DNA of 64,000 nucleotides from Nibrella saemangeumensis (lineage in GTDB: Bacteria; Bacteroidota; Bacteroidia; Cytophagales; Spirosomataceae). Positions 8,599 through 17,601 of this stretch are shown here, one piece after another. The position numbers and the translations under genes are program-made. Location of the stretch: contig NZ_BAABHD010000003.1 in NCBI RefSeq assembly GCF_039541915.1, positions 1 to 64,000 on the forward strand. The letters are read 5' to 3'. Numbering within the stretch: position 1 is the stretch's first letter; the number at the start of each line of letters is the position of its first letter. The notes under the pieces are model-generated. The model was not told the origin of the DNA. It searched no databases and worked only from the letters and a program-made list of their open reading frames with translations.

Positions 8599-8635
8599 TG
8601 TCCACTATCGTCCGAATCCTGTCCGTTTCTGGACA
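8599..8635 (+). promoter_or_regulatory. Paired TGTCC/GGACA activator sites, upstream of PadR-permease unit 2
   Basis: TGTCCACTATCGTCCG (8599-8614) and the palindrome TGTCCGTTTCTGGACA (8620-8635) lie 21 bp apart. The second site is identical to the one at 4681-4696. About 65 bp separate it from the sigma-54-like element at 8700. Confidence 0.6.
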
Positions 8636-8699
8636 AATGAGATTTGTTGCAAATCGCTAAAACTGCCTAAACTATATCAGAAAGCCAGTAACAGAATTT

Positions 8700-8714
8700 T
8701 GGCAGATTATTTGA
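8700..8714 (+). promoter_or_regulatory. Sigma-54-like -24/-12 promoter for PadR-permease unit 2
   Basis: TGGCAGATTATTTGA has TGG and TTG 9 nt apart, in register with the other four copies. Predicted transcription start is near 8725, about 40 bp before the PadR start. Confidence 0.5.
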
Positions 8715-8766
8715 CATACCGAAATAGAAGAAATGCTTTTTACAAAGAACTCTTAACCTGCTGCCC

Positions 8767-9102
8767 ATGCGACGGAGCGATTTAGGCGAGTTTGAAGAAG
8801 TTGTTTTGCTGGCTGTGGCCGTACTTTCTCCCACGGCTTACTCGGTAGTGATTGCCGAAGAACTCGAACAGGAGACTGGCCAGACAGTCAGCACCGGAGC
8901 CGTGCATGCGGCTCTGCAACGGCTCGAACAGAAGGGATACCTCACCTCGCACCTCGGCGAGGCTACCCCCGAACGGGGCGGCCGACGTAAACGTCTGTTC
9001 ACTGTCACCGCCCTGGGCGGACGCGTGCTGAATGAGGTACGGTCGGTGCGCAACCGGCTGTGGGAGCGAATCACCCCGCAAACCACCCTAAAGTGGAGTT
9101 AG
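8767..9102 (+). CDS. PadR-family transcriptional regulator (unit 2)
   Basis: This 111-residue winged-helix protein is a close paralogue of the regulator at 4802: LGEFEEVVLLAVAV, GAVHAALQRLEQKGYL in the recognition region and ERGGRRKRLFTVT in the wing. It precedes a prefix-domain permease by 12 bp. The regulator-permease unit thus looks like a tandem duplication of unit 1, with the same activator sites in front. Small differences in the recognition helix (HAALQRLEQ against HSALNRLQE) leave open whether both bind the same operator. PadR identity is secure; its signal is unknown. Confidence 0.92.
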   Translation: MRRSDLGEFEEVVLLAVAVLSPTAYSVVIAEELEQETGQTVSTGAVHAALQRLEQKGYLTSHLGEATPERGGRRKRLFTVTALGGRVLNEVRSVRNRLWERITPQTTLKWS

Positions 9103-9114
9103 CCAGTCTGCACT

Positions 9115-11766
9115 ATGTACCCTGAGGACTTTAATCAATCGAAAATACCGGCTCCACCCAGGTGGCTCGATACGCTGTTAGGCTGGTTTGTGGCGCCACA
9201 CCTGAGGGAGGAGGTGCTGGGTGACATCCACGAGCGCTATTACCGACGGGCTCAGCGATTGGGTCAGCAAAAAGCCCGGCGGACCTACTGGCGGGAGGTG
9301 CTGGCTTACCTGCGCCCGTCAATGATTAAACGTAAACCCAACCAGTACAGAAAACCTCTTTTTTCAGATATGCTACGAAATTATTTAAAAATCGCTTTTC
9401 GGAACCTGGTAAAAAACAAAGCGTATTCGTTTATCAACATTGCCGGTCTGGCGACCGGTATGGCCGTGGCTATGCTGATTGGGTTGTGGATCTGGGACGA
9501 ATTATCGTACAACAAATACCACCAGCACTACAACCGCATTGCGCAGGTGATGCAGCACATGACATTCAACACAGAAAAGGATACCTGGGCTTCTATTCCT
9601 ATCCCGGTGGGGGATGAACTGCGTAAATCCTATGGGCAGTATTTCGAACGAGTGGTGCTGGCATCGCACACGGGTGAACACATACTGGCGGCCCGAGAGC
9701 AGAAACTCACGACAAGCGGCAAATACATGGAACCCGCAGTGACTGAGCTGCTCTCGCTCAATATGCTGAAAGGTACCCGGGCCGGACTCACAGACCCAAA
9801 CTCCATTATTCTTTCGGAATCCCTGGCCAAATCCCTCTTCGGAGCCGATAACCCGATGGGTAAGTTCGTAAAGATGGATAATAAGCTGGATGTAAAGGTA
9901 ACTGGCGTGTACGAAGACCTGCCTTACAACACCAACCTTAAAAGTGTGGCATTTATGGCTCCCTGGGCTTTATTTGTTTCCTCCGAGGGCTGGGTCAAAG
10001 CTGCCCAGGAGGAGCCCCAATGGAATAATAATTCCTGGCAGATTTTTGTACAACTCGCTCCCCGTGCCGATTTTGAGCAAGTCTCCGCCCTAATTAAGGA
10101 TGTAAAGCTAAACCATCTTAAACCGGAGGAGGCTAAAGACAAGCCCGAGCTTTTTCTGCAGCCGATGCGCAAATGGCACCTCTATTCAGAATTCCAAAAT
10201 GGGGTAAATACCGGAGGAGGTATCCAGTTTGTCTGGCTGTTTGGCATCACCGGCGCTTTCATTTTGCTACTGGCCTGCATCAATTTCATGAATCTATCCA
10301 CCGCCCGGTCGGAGAAACGGGCGAAGGAGGTAGGCATTCGCAAAGCCGTTGGTTCGGTACGGTCTCAGCTAATCAGTCAGTTTTTCAGTGAGTCGCTGCT
10401 GGTGGTGAGTATTGCCTTTCTGCTGTCTATAGGATTGGTGTTGCTGATGCTGCCTTTCTTTAACGAGGTGGCCGATAAGAAACTGTCGATGCTATGGACG
10501 AATCCTGTGTTCTGGCTGATGGGACTGAGCTTTGTTCTGCTTACGGGATTCCTGGCGGGGAGTTACCCAGCCCTCTACCTGTCTGCATTTCAACCCGTGA
10601 AGGTTCTGAAGGGTACTTTCCGGATGGGGCGGTTAGCGGCTCTGCCCCGTAAGGTGCTGGTGGTCGTTCAGTTTACGGTATCGGTAGCTTTAATCATTGG
10701 TACCATTGTGGTCTATCGTCAGATTGAACATGCCAAAGACCGGCCGGTCGGCTATGTCAGGCAGGGGTTAATTACTGTGCCAATCATCACACCGGAACTA
10801 CGCGACCATTATGAGGTCTTACGGAATGATTTGCTACAGAGTGGCGCCGTTGCCCAGGTTGGTGCTTCGGTAGGTGAACCCACGCAGGTGTATTCAGCGA
10901 ATGGAGACTTCGAGTGGGAGGGAAAGGACCCCGGCTTCAAAGATATGTTCGGCACCATTGGCGTCACTCATGATTTCGGCAAAACGGTAGGCTGGCAGTT
11001 TGTGCAGGGCCGTGACTTCTCCCGCGAGTATGCTACTGACTCAACGGGTATTGTTCTCAATGAGACCGCGGTGAAGTACATGGGTCTTAAAGACCCGGTC
11101 GGGAAAACAGTTCGGTGGCCCCGTGCCAACAAAAGTTGGCAGATAGTCGGCGTTATTAAAGACATGGTGATGGCGTCGCCGTTTGAGCCTGTGTATCCTA
11201 CCTTTTTCTTGCTGGGGTATGATTCACCGAACACCATAACGGTTCGGTTAGCTCCCCAACTCAGCACCAGTGAGTCACTGGACAGGATTAGTCCTATTTT
11301 CAAAAAGTACAATCCGGCGGTTCCTTTCGAATACAAATTTGTGGATGACGAATACGCCAGTAAGTTTGGTCAGGAGGAACGCATCAGTAAACTGGCCAGT
11401 TTCTTTGCCATATTAGCCATATTCATCAGTTGCCTTGGCTTGTTTGGTCTAGCCTCGTTCGTCGCTGAACAGCGGACCAAAGAGATTGGTGTACGTAAAG
11501 TACTGGGCGCATCGGTTGCCAACCTGTGGCAGTTGCTGTCTAAAGACTTTGTGGTCCTGGTGCTGATTTCGCTGGTGATTGCCTCTCCTATCGCTTATTA
11601 TCTGCTAAGCAACTGGCTTGAGAACTACTCGTACCGCACCGATATTCCGTGGTGGGTATTTGCCGTAGCCGGATCCGGAGCGGTACTGATTACGTTACTG
11701 ACCGTCAGCTTCCAGGCGCTCAAAGCCGCCTTGATTGACCCGGTGAAGTCCCTGCGCACTGAATAA
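9115..11766 (+). CDS. ABC transporter permease with PadR-linked prefix domain (permease 2)
   Basis: At 883 residues this is the closest relative of permease 1. It has the same prefix domain (PPRWLDTLLGWFVAPHLREE, then LGDIHERYYRR), permease body from about residue 86 (MLRNYLKIAFRNL), coupling loops RAKEVGIRKAVGS (about 401) and RTKEIGVRKVLGA (about 786), and a C-terminus DPVKSLRTE. Long stretches match permease 1, for example ACINFMNLSTARSEKRAKE and GWQFV-GRDFSR. Divergence is greatest in the periplasmic segments, where substrate or partner contacts would lie. It is the second gene of the PadR operon; a terminator follows at 11811. Confidence 0.9.
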   Translation: MYPEDFNQSKIPAPPRWLDTLLGWFVAPHLREEVLGDIHERYYRRAQRLGQQKARRTYWREVLAYLRPSMIKRKPNQYRKPLFSDMLRNYLKIAFRNLVKNKAYSFINIAGLATGMAVAMLIGLWIWDELSYNKYHQHYNRIAQVMQHMTFNTEKDTWASIPIPVGDELRKSYGQYFERVVLASHTGEHILAAREQKLTTSGKYMEPAVTELLSLNMLKGTRAGLTDPNSIILSESLAKSLFGADNPMGKFVKMDNKLDVKVTGVYEDLPYNTNLKSVAFMAPWALFVSSEGWVKAAQEEPQWNNNSWQIFVQLAPRADFEQVSALIKDVKLNHLKPEEAKDKPELFLQPMRKWHLYSEFQNGVNTGGGIQFVWLFGITGAFILLLACINFMNLSTARSEKRAKEVGIRKAVGSVRSQLISQFFSESLLVVSIAFLLSIGLVLLMLPFFNEVADKKLSMLWTNPVFWLMGLSFVLLTGFLAGSYPALYLSAFQPVKVLKGTFRMGRLAALPRKVLVVVQFTVSVALIIGTIVVYRQIEHAKDRPVGYVRQGLITVPIITPELRDHYEVLRNDLLQSGAVAQVGASVGEPTQVYSANGDFEWEGKDPGFKDMFGTIGVTHDFGKTVGWQFVQGRDFSREYATDSTGIVLNETAVKYMGLKDPVGKTVRWPRANKSWQIVGVIKDMVMASPFEPVYPTFFLLGYDSPNTITVRLAPQLSTSESLDRISPIFKKYNPAVPFEYKFVDDEYASKFGQEERISKLASFFAILAIFISCLGLFGLASFVAEQRTKEIGVRKVLGASVANLWQLLSKDFVVLVLISLVIASPIAYYLLSNWLENYSYRTDIPWWVFAVAGSGAVLITLLTVSFQALKAALIDPVKSLRTE

Positions 11767-11810
11767 CCATTTACAAGGCTTAACAATTATTAACAGCCTG
11801 TGTATAAACC

Positions 11811-11850
11811 AAGTCCGTATCTTGACCACCGAATCAGGATACGGACTTTT
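11811..11850 (+). terminator. Rho-independent terminator after permease 2
   Basis: AAGTCCGTATC (11811-11821) pairs perfectly with GATACGGACTT (11838-11848), with T's following. It lies 45 bp past the permease 2 stop and closes PadR-permease unit 2. The arms ending in A's and T's could let it also act on the facing Uma2-like gene at 11868-12338. Confidence 0.75.
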
Positions 11851-11867
11851 GTATGTGAATGAAGGGC

Positions 11868-12338
11868 TTATCCTTCGAAGATGTCACTCAAGTTTAGCTC
11901 AATGCCGGTTACAGGGTCCTTTACAACACCGGCAGCGAAATTCATCTGCCGCCGGTCAGGAAGGAGGATGGAGACAGTCTGCACGGTGGGGATTACCAGC
12001 CAAACTGATTTAACGCCGGCCGGGAAGTGTTTTTTGTAAATACGCTCGGTTAAGCTGTTCAGGCTCTGTTCGGGAGAGAGAATTTCAATCGTGGTCAGAG
12101 GAACATCCTGAACAACAATTTCGTCGGCCAGCCAATCGGCTTTGCGTTTCGGCAGGATGCTCAGGTCTGGGCGGGTTTTACCAGAGGCAAATTCAAAATC
12201 AAGTTCTGTATAGATGCTGTATTGCTGGCGATAGGACGCACGTAGGAGAAAAGACAGATGGCTTTGTAACTCAGCATGATTAATGCTTGACATTTTTTCG
12301 TCTTCGAAGTCGGTAGGATTTTGGGCGACAGCTTCCAT
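11868..12338 (-). CDS. Uma2/DUF820-family PD-(D/E)XK protein (copy 1)
   Basis: This 156-residue protein has the Uma2 (PF05685) layout, a single PD-(D/E)XK fold widespread in cyanobacteria and Bacteroidota with unproven function. Visible motifs are SINHAELQSHLSFLLR at the N-terminus, the acidic pair site RPDLSILPK, then TIEILSPEQS with the catalytic-type Glu, and the C-terminal VWLVIPTVQTVSILLPD. It is transcribed away from permease 3 across a 47-bp gap, the same layout as the copy at 47445 beside permease 7, to which it is very similar. Family assignment is firm; nuclease activity and target are not known. Confidence 0.85.
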   Translation of the reverse strand: MEAVAQNPTDFEDEKMSSINHAELQSHLSFLLRASYRQQYSIYTELDFEFASGKTRPDLSILPKRKADWLADEIVVQDVPLTTIEILSPEQSLNSLTERIYKKHFPAGVKSVWLVIPTVQTVSILLPDRRQMNFAAGVVKDPVTGIELNLSDIFEG

Positions 12339-12359
12339 AGCATGAGTGTTTCCGGTTTT

Positions 12360-12367
12360 TAAAGATA
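12360..12367 (-). promoter_or_regulatory. -7 box (TAnnTTTG-like) for Uma2 copy 1
   Basis: On the minus strand TATCTTTA, preceded by GGT, matches 7 of 8 bases of the Bacteroidota -7 box and lies 22 bp before the start codon. GTTAnnTTT recurs before all four Uma2-like genes in the window. Confidence 0.45.
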
Positions 12368-12385
12368 ACCAAAAAGTACGACAAT

Positions 12386-14782
12386 ATGCTGCATAACTAC
12401 CTTACCATCGCCTGGCGGAACCTGTGGAAGCAACGCACCTATACGCTGCTGAACACGGTCGGATTGTCGGTAGGTATAGCGGGTGGACTGCTCATCTTTC
12501 TCTTCCTGCGCCATCACCTCAGCACCGACCGGCACCACGCCAGGTTCGACCGGATTTTTCGAATTGATACAGACCTGTACCTCGAAGACGGCTCTATTGA
12601 GTACAACCCCGAAGCACCCCCACCCATGGCTCAGGTGTTGCGTACGGAGTACCCGCAGGTTGAGCAAGCCGCTTTCCTGATGATGAACCGTGACCTGACC
12701 GTGAGTGTCCAGCGACCGGAGCAGCCGGAGCCTTTACGCTTTCGGGAACATAAAGGTACGGGCCTTGTAGAGCCGGAGTGGTTCGACATAATGAGTTATA
12801 CCTGGCTTCAGGGAAACCCTAAAACAGCCCTTCGCCAACCAAACACAGTCGTTTTGACTGAATCATGGGCGAAGCGGTATTTTGGGGATGCCAATCCAAT
12901 GGGGCAAGTGGTAACCCTCAATAACAAGGTCAATGCCACCGTTACCGGAATTCTGGCGGATCCACCCTCAACAACTGATACTGATCTGGACCTGTTTATC
13001 TCACTGGCCACGATGAACAAGCTGTTTCCGGATTTTAAACTAACTGATTGGCAATTTCTAAACAGTTCTCAACGACTCTATTTTACGCTAAAAGACCCAA
13101 GTACCGCAGCCAGCCTCCAGCAGGCATTACCAGCCTTATCGAAGAAGCATTATGGCGAGATGGCCAGTATTTTCCGGTTTCACATCCAGCCGATGCGCGA
13201 GTTTCACTTCGATGTCCAGCGGGGCGGGGCAGCCATCCGACAGTCACTGCTCTGGGCGCTGGGAGTCGTGGGCCTGCTTTTGGTAGGAGCAGCCTGTATC
13301 AACTTCGTCAATCTGGCTACGGTGCAGGTGCTCCGACGCAGCAAAGAAGTGGGTGTACGTAAAACGCTGGGGAGTTCACGGATTCAACTGATTCTGCAAT
13401 TCCTGCTCGAAACGGCGCTGATTAGCGTAACTGCAACTACGCTGGCGCTGCTGCTGGTGGCCATCCTGCTTCCGCTGTTCAACGACTGGGTTCAATTAAG
13501 TCTGGTCCTCCGGCTCGACGGACTACTTGTAGCTTTTATTACTATTCTCCTTCTCGGTGTAATCCTGCTGGCGGGTGGGTATCCAGCCGCAGTGTTGTCG
13601 GGTTTTTCACCTTGGGCGGCACTTCGGGGGAAACTGGTGGCTACGTCGGGGCATGGTTTCACCGTCAGACGCGTCCTGGTGGTGGTACAGTTTGCCGTCT
13701 GCCAGGTGCTTATTCTTGGTTCATTTATCGTAGCAAACCAGATGCGCTACATGCAGCAGGCCGATTTAGGATTTCGAAAAGATAACGTTGTCGTAGTGCC
13801 TCTGCCGCAAAATACCAAACTGGCTCAGGATGCTTTTAAGGAAAAGCTCACGCAGTATTCCGATATTCAGGCGGTCAGTCTTCACCACCGCCCGCCGGCC
13901 AGTGACCAGTTGTTTGGGGGCTCGTTTAAGTTCGACGGGAAAGCCGACTGGGAGCCTTACCCAATTCGCGAGCGGCTGGCCGATGCCGATTACCTGCCCA
14001 CGTACGACATGACCTTGCTGGCCGGCCGCAACATCATGCCCAGCGACACCATCCGCGAATACCTGATCAACGAAAACTTACTCCATAAACTTGGTTTCCA
14101 GAACCCGCAGCAGGTGCTGGGCAAACGGTTACAGCATTACCTCTCACCCGTTCCTCTGCCAATTGTGGGCGTAGTCAAAGACTTTCACCAGAAATCGCTA
14201 CGGGAAGAAATCGGCCCCTGCATCATCGCCAGTCGTGCCGACTGGTACGAACGGGCAGGTATTCGCATTTCAGGACAGAATCCTGCGCAGACGCTCCAAC
14301 GCATCCGCCAGACGTGGCAGCAACTCTATCCCAATGAAGTATTCGAGTATCAGTTTTTAGACGAGCAGGTAGCGAAGTTCTACGAGACAGAAAACCTGGT
14401 TAACCGACTGGTCAACGTCTTCACCGGTATTGCCATCCTGATTTGCTGCCTGGGGCTATATGGGCTGATCTCTCAGGTAGTTGTTCAGCGAACCAAAGAG
14501 ATTGGGATCAGGAAAGTACTGGGTGCCTCGGTACCGGGACTTGTCTCGCTGCTCAGCCGCGACTTTCTGAAACTGGTGCTGATTGCCATTCTCATTGCTA
14601 CGCCGATTGCCTGGTACGCCATGGACCAGTGGCTAGATGATTTTGCTTACAAGATCGCTATTTCCTGGTGGTCTTTTGTGGTGACAGGCCTGCTGCTTAC
14701 CGGTATCGCTTTGCTGACTATAAGCTATGAGAGTATTAAAGCAGCCTCGGCAAACCCGGTCACCTCATTGCGGAGCGAGTAA
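12386..14782 (+). CDS. MacB/FtsX-type ABC permease (permease 3)
   Basis: This permease has 798 residues and no prefix domain; it starts directly at MLHNYLTIAWRNLWKQ. Coupling loops are RRSKEVGVRKTLGS (about 316) and RTKEIGIRKVLGA (about 701), and the tail is NPVTSLRSE. The first TM block reads GAACINFVNLATVQVLRR, where most other copies have NLSTARS or NLATARS, so it is one of the more divergent paralogues. It stands alone: a Uma2-like gene diverges upstream and the convergent SGNH-hydrolase gene follows 15 bp beyond its stop. No activator pair is visible upstream, so it is probably outside the sigma-54-like group. Confidence 0.88.
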   Translation: MLHNYLTIAWRNLWKQRTYTLLNTVGLSVGIAGGLLIFLFLRHHLSTDRHHARFDRIFRIDTDLYLEDGSIEYNPEAPPPMAQVLRTEYPQVEQAAFLMMNRDLTVSVQRPEQPEPLRFREHKGTGLVEPEWFDIMSYTWLQGNPKTALRQPNTVVLTESWAKRYFGDANPMGQVVTLNNKVNATVTGILADPPSTTDTDLDLFISLATMNKLFPDFKLTDWQFLNSSQRLYFTLKDPSTAASLQQALPALSKKHYGEMASIFRFHIQPMREFHFDVQRGGAAIRQSLLWALGVVGLLLVGAACINFVNLATVQVLRRSKEVGVRKTLGSSRIQLILQFLLETALISVTATTLALLLVAILLPLFNDWVQLSLVLRLDGLLVAFITILLLGVILLAGGYPAAVLSGFSPWAALRGKLVATSGHGFTVRRVLVVVQFAVCQVLILGSFIVANQMRYMQQADLGFRKDNVVVVPLPQNTKLAQDAFKEKLTQYSDIQAVSLHHRPPASDQLFGGSFKFDGKADWEPYPIRERLADADYLPTYDMTLLAGRNIMPSDTIREYLINENLLHKLGFQNPQQVLGKRLQHYLSPVPLPIVGVVKDFHQKSLREEIGPCIIASRADWYERAGIRISGQNPAQTLQRIRQTWQQLYPNEVFEYQFLDEQVAKFYETENLVNRLVNVFTGIAILICCLGLYGLISQVVVQRTKEIGIRKVLGASVPGLVSLLSRDFLKLVLIAILIATPIAWYAMDQWLDDFAYKIAISWWSFVVTGLLLTGIALLTISYESIKAASANPVTSLRSE

Positions 14783-14797
14783 CCGGCCCGGCTTTTG

Positions 14798-15895
14798 CTA
14801 TTTGTTTGAGCTAAGGGAAGTTTCTCGCTGCTCAACCAGCATTGTCCGGTTAGGAATTATCTTGGACAGCGAATCTGCCAATAGCCCGGCCGCAAACTCA
14901 TTACCGGCTATATTCCAGTGCGAATCAGACGGTTTATACAACTCCTGTGCCGGTATAGCCGCCCTGAAAGCGTCATACAGGTCCAGGTACGGAATCTGGT
15001 TTTCGCGAAGCCGCTGCGCCAGCATACGGGTAGGGGTCAGCACATCGTAGGGTAATTTACCAGTATCAGCGAAATAAGCGGCTGCGACATCCTGTTGCAG
15101 CCGTTCGTCTACCTGTAGTTCGTCGGGTATAATAACAATGACAAATTCCGCTCCCTGCTGTTTGCAGTAATCGCGGGTACGCAGCAGCGTTTCTACGGTT
15201 TTCTCAAAAAAACCCTCTTTGCCTGCCGGATACCGACCATCCTGCGGAATATGGTATTGCCACGAGTCCAGGCGCTCCTTTTCAATACGCAGGTATTCGT
15301 TGCGTTCAAAGGTATCACAGCTATCGCAGTAAGGCTGATGACCCGCAAAATCTTTTACTTTCCAGGCTACTTTTCCAATATAGTTCAGGGCCGTCAGCAT
15401 ATACGAATGCCGGTACCAGGGCTTGCGTGGCACATCAAAATCATTCCCCATAAAAAACGACAGCAGCACCATATCGGGCTTAAGGTCAGCGCCTTCCTGG
15501 GTCAGAATGGTATAGTAATCTGTCGGATTCGTTTGGGAGATACCCATATTGAACAGGCTAACTTTACCAACGCGGTCCCTGAGCTTACTTTCCAGTTTGG
15601 TCAGATAGGTCTGGTTCTGGGGCACAATACCAAAAGCAAACGAATCGCCAAGCCCTACAATGCGATAGGCATCGGGTTCAGCGATGAATTCAGTATCGTT
15701 GAACCCGCCGGCATTCAGTTTAAAGCCATACAGATTTACGTGAGGTTTCCCCCGATACCGGTTATAGGAGCCATCGTAAAATACATGCGAATGAGCGAAA
15801 TAGTTGTACACTCTCAATACCACCTCGCCCAACAGAAAGGTAACTATGAGTAAAATGACACCGAATATTATGGAGTAGATAATTGTCCTGAACAT
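14798..15895 (-). CDS. Membrane-anchored SGNH/GDSL-type hydrolase
   Basis: The 365-residue protein has one N-terminal TM helix (about 5-27: IIYSIIFGVILLIVTFLLGE) and a periplasmic SGNH hydrolase domain. Block I is GLGDSFAFG (catalytic Ser), the Gly block is NMGISQTNP, the Asn block is FMGNDFD, and the C-terminal catalytic pair is DSHWNIAGNEFA (Asp and His). This DSHWN form resembles AlgX/DltD-like O-acyl-handling SGNH proteins, so acyl transfer or removal on an envelope polysaccharide is plausible. Its stop lies 15 bp from the permease 3 stop (convergent). Substrate unknown. Confidence 0.8.
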   Translation of the reverse strand: MFRTIIYSIIFGVILLIVTFLLGEVVLRVYNYFAHSHVFYDGSYNRYRGKPHVNLYGFKLNAGGFNDTEFIAEPDAYRIVGLGDSFAFGIVPQNQTYLTKLESKLRDRVGKVSLFNMGISQTNPTDYYTILTQEGADLKPDMVLLSFFMGNDFDVPRKPWYRHSYMLTALNYIGKVAWKVKDFAGHQPYCDSCDTFERNEYLRIEKERLDSWQYHIPQDGRYPAGKEGFFEKTVETLLRTRDYCKQQGAEFVIVIIPDELQVDERLQQDVAAAYFADTGKLPYDVLTPTRMLAQRLRENQIPYLDLYDAFRAAIPAQELYKPSDSHWNIAGNEFAAGLLADSLSKIIPNRTMLVEQRETSLSSNK

Positions 15896-16043
15896 AAGCA
15901 GACAGCGGACAGGCTTTTAATATAAAGTAAATGGTTTTACAAATACTTATACAATAAATCTCATAATTTTTTATTGATAATTAGCCCCTGTAAAAGCCCG
16001 GCTGGTAATCAGGGTATAATTTACGACAAATAATAAAGCAACC

Positions 16044-16559
16044 CTACCGCTGTATACGTTTTTCGTACGTAACAAAGTCAAATGCCGTTTCGTGACGATT
16101 GTCGGCCGGGTGATGCCGTCGGCTTACCTCATCCCATTCGGTCCGGTCAAAGTCCGGAAAGCGGGTTTCACCGTCGTATGCTTTTTCGATCTCGGTCAGG
16201 TACAGTGTAGTCGCCAAAGGCATTGCCATGCTATAGATTTCTCCTCCGCCTATAACAAAGATTTCTTCCTGCTCCACCTTTCGGGCTTCGTCAAGTGCCT
16301 CTTCCAGGGAATGCACGACAACACAGCCGTCGGCTTGAAAGTCGGCGCTGCGGGTAATGACAATGTTGGTCCGGTTGGGCAGGGGCTTGCCCAGGGCTTC
16401 CAGCGTCCGGCGGCCCATGATAATGGGATGGTGACTGGTCTTCTGCTTGAAAAACCGGAAGTCGTCGGGCAGGTGCCAGGGCATATCCGGCCCGCCATCG
16501 CTTTTATTCTGACCAATAACGCCGTTCTGCGCAACGGCGGCAATGAGGCTGATTTTCAT
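16044..16559 (-). CDS. folA: Dihydrofolate reductase
   Basis: Reduces dihydrofolate to tetrahydrofolate with NADPH, in the cytoplasm. The 171 residues show MKISLIAAVAQNGVIGQ at the N-terminus, MPWHLPDDFRFFKQKT (the W-x-L-P-D-D substrate loop with catalytic Asp), IIMGRRTLEALGKPLPNRTN, and the NADPH-binding FVIGGGEIYSMAMP. The start is set at 16559, because the upstream in-frame ATG would add seven residues that do not belong to the family. It follows fmt on the same strand by about 118 bp. Both are one-carbon/folate genes, so co-transcription is sensible, though a hairpin lies between them. Confidence 0.95.
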   Translation of the reverse strand: MKISLIAAVAQNGVIGQNKSDGGPDMPWHLPDDFRFFKQKTSHHPIIMGRRTLEALGKPLPNRTNIVITRSADFQADGCVVVHSLEEALDEARKVEQEEIFVIGGGEIYSMAMPLATTLYLTEIEKAYDGETRFPDFDRTEWDEVSRRHHPADNRHETAFDFVTYEKRIQR

Positions 16560-16567
16560 AAGTGTAA

Positions 16568-16586
16568 AACGGATTTTCAATCCGTT
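16568..16586 (-). promoter_or_regulatory. Perfect 8-bp hairpin just before folA
   Basis: AACGGATT-N3-AATCCGTT lies 9 bp upstream of the folA start. ATCCGTT recurs at 16671-16677 and ACGGATT at 16643. It may be a leader hairpin or an operator; the T-tract on the folA strand is too short for a convincing terminator. Confidence 0.35.
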
Positions 16587-16677
16587 AAAAAACGTTGAAT
16601 TAATTTTCAGGGTAGCTGGAAACGGAACAGCGCGTTGGTAGCAACGGATTGGAATCGCATCGGCGCACCGATCCGTT

Positions 16678-17601
16678 TTACAGGTGATTCCCCCTTAAAA
16701 ATTCCTTTACTCCCATCCGGCGCTTGCCTTCGGCCTGAAGGTCGTCAATAGAGATCCAGCCATCGGCCACGGCGACGTTGATATACGTTTTGTCGTCGGT
16801 ATCTATGGTGCCCGGCGAGAATGTACCCAGGCGATTTTCGGCCCGACTGACGGTATACAGCTTATAGAACTTACCGTTCAGAATGGTCCAGGCGGTAGGG
16901 TAAGGAGACAATCCACGCACAAAGTTACGCACCACTTCGGCCGGCTGGTTCCAGTTCACCTCACAGGTCTCCCGGTGAAGCTTCGGAGCCGGTTTGAGGT
17001 CCGTGGCGCTTGGCTGCGGCATGCGGGGGTAGTCACCGGCTTCAATAGCCCGAACCGTTTTCAGCACCAGATCAGCACCCTTTTCCATTAGCCGGTCGTG
17101 GAGGGTTCCGGCGGTATCATCGGGATAGATGGGTTCAGTTTCCTGGAAGATCATCTGACCGGTATCGATCTCTTTCTCAATAAAGAAAGTAGTCACGCCC
17201 GTTTCGGTTTCGCCGTTGATAACCGCCCAGTTAATCGGAGCCGCACCCCGGTACTGCGGCAGCAGCGATGCGTGCAGGTTAAACGTACCAACGGTGGGCA
17301 TGGCCCAGACTACTTCGGGCAGCATCCGGAAGGCGACCACTACCTGCAGGTCGGCCTGGTAGCTGCGGAGTTGTTCCAGAAATGCCGGGTCGCGCAGCTT
17401 TTCGGGTTGCAGGACCGGCAGACCAGCGGCTTCGGCGGCTTTCTTTACCGGCGAAGCAATCACCTGCAGCCCCCGCCCCGAAGGCCGGTCGGGAGCCGTT
17501 ACGACAGCTACCACCTGAGAGCCGGCATCCAGCAGCCGCTGGAGGCTGGCGACGGCAAAATCAGGAGTACCCATAAAAATGATCCGTAAAGACCTGCTCA
17601 T
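16678..17601 (-). CDS. fmt: Methionyl-tRNA formyltransferase
   Basis: Transfers formyl from 10-formyltetrahydrofolate to Met-tRNAfMet before translation initiation. The 307 residues carry IIFMGTPDFAVASLQRLL at the N-terminus, the folate-binding site FNLHASLLPQYRGAAPINWA (catalytic His and the SLLPxYRG motif), GVTTFFIEKEIDTGQM, and the C-terminal OB-like tRNA-binding domain (about 205-307). Length is typical. It lies upstream of folA on the minus strand, a functionally coherent neighbour because fmt uses the folate cofactor. The start MSRSLRIIFMG fits the family. Confidence 0.97.
   Translation of the reverse strand: MSRSLRIIFMGTPDFAVASLQRLLDAGSQVVAVVTAPDRPSGRGLQVIASPVKKAAEAAGLPVLQPEKLRDPAFLEQLRSYQADLQVVVAFRMLPEVVWAMPTVGTFNLHASLLPQYRGAAPINWAVINGETETGVTTFFIEKEIDTGQMIFQETEPIYPDDTAGTLHDRLMEKGADLVLKTVRAIEAGDYPRMPQPSATDLKPAPKLHRETCEVNWNQPAEVVRNFVRGLSPYPTAWTILNGKFYKLYTVSRAENRLGTFSPGTIDTDDKTYINVAVADGWISIDDLQAEGKRRMGVKEFLRGNHL

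Noticed and set aside
11822..12013. Small + strand frame after permease 2
   Set aside because: It starts within the terminator and runs antisense to Uma2 copy 1.
15896..15920. Activator half-site (GCGGACAG) upstream of the SGNH hydrolase
   Set aside because: Only one degenerate half is present, with no partner and no -24/-12 element.
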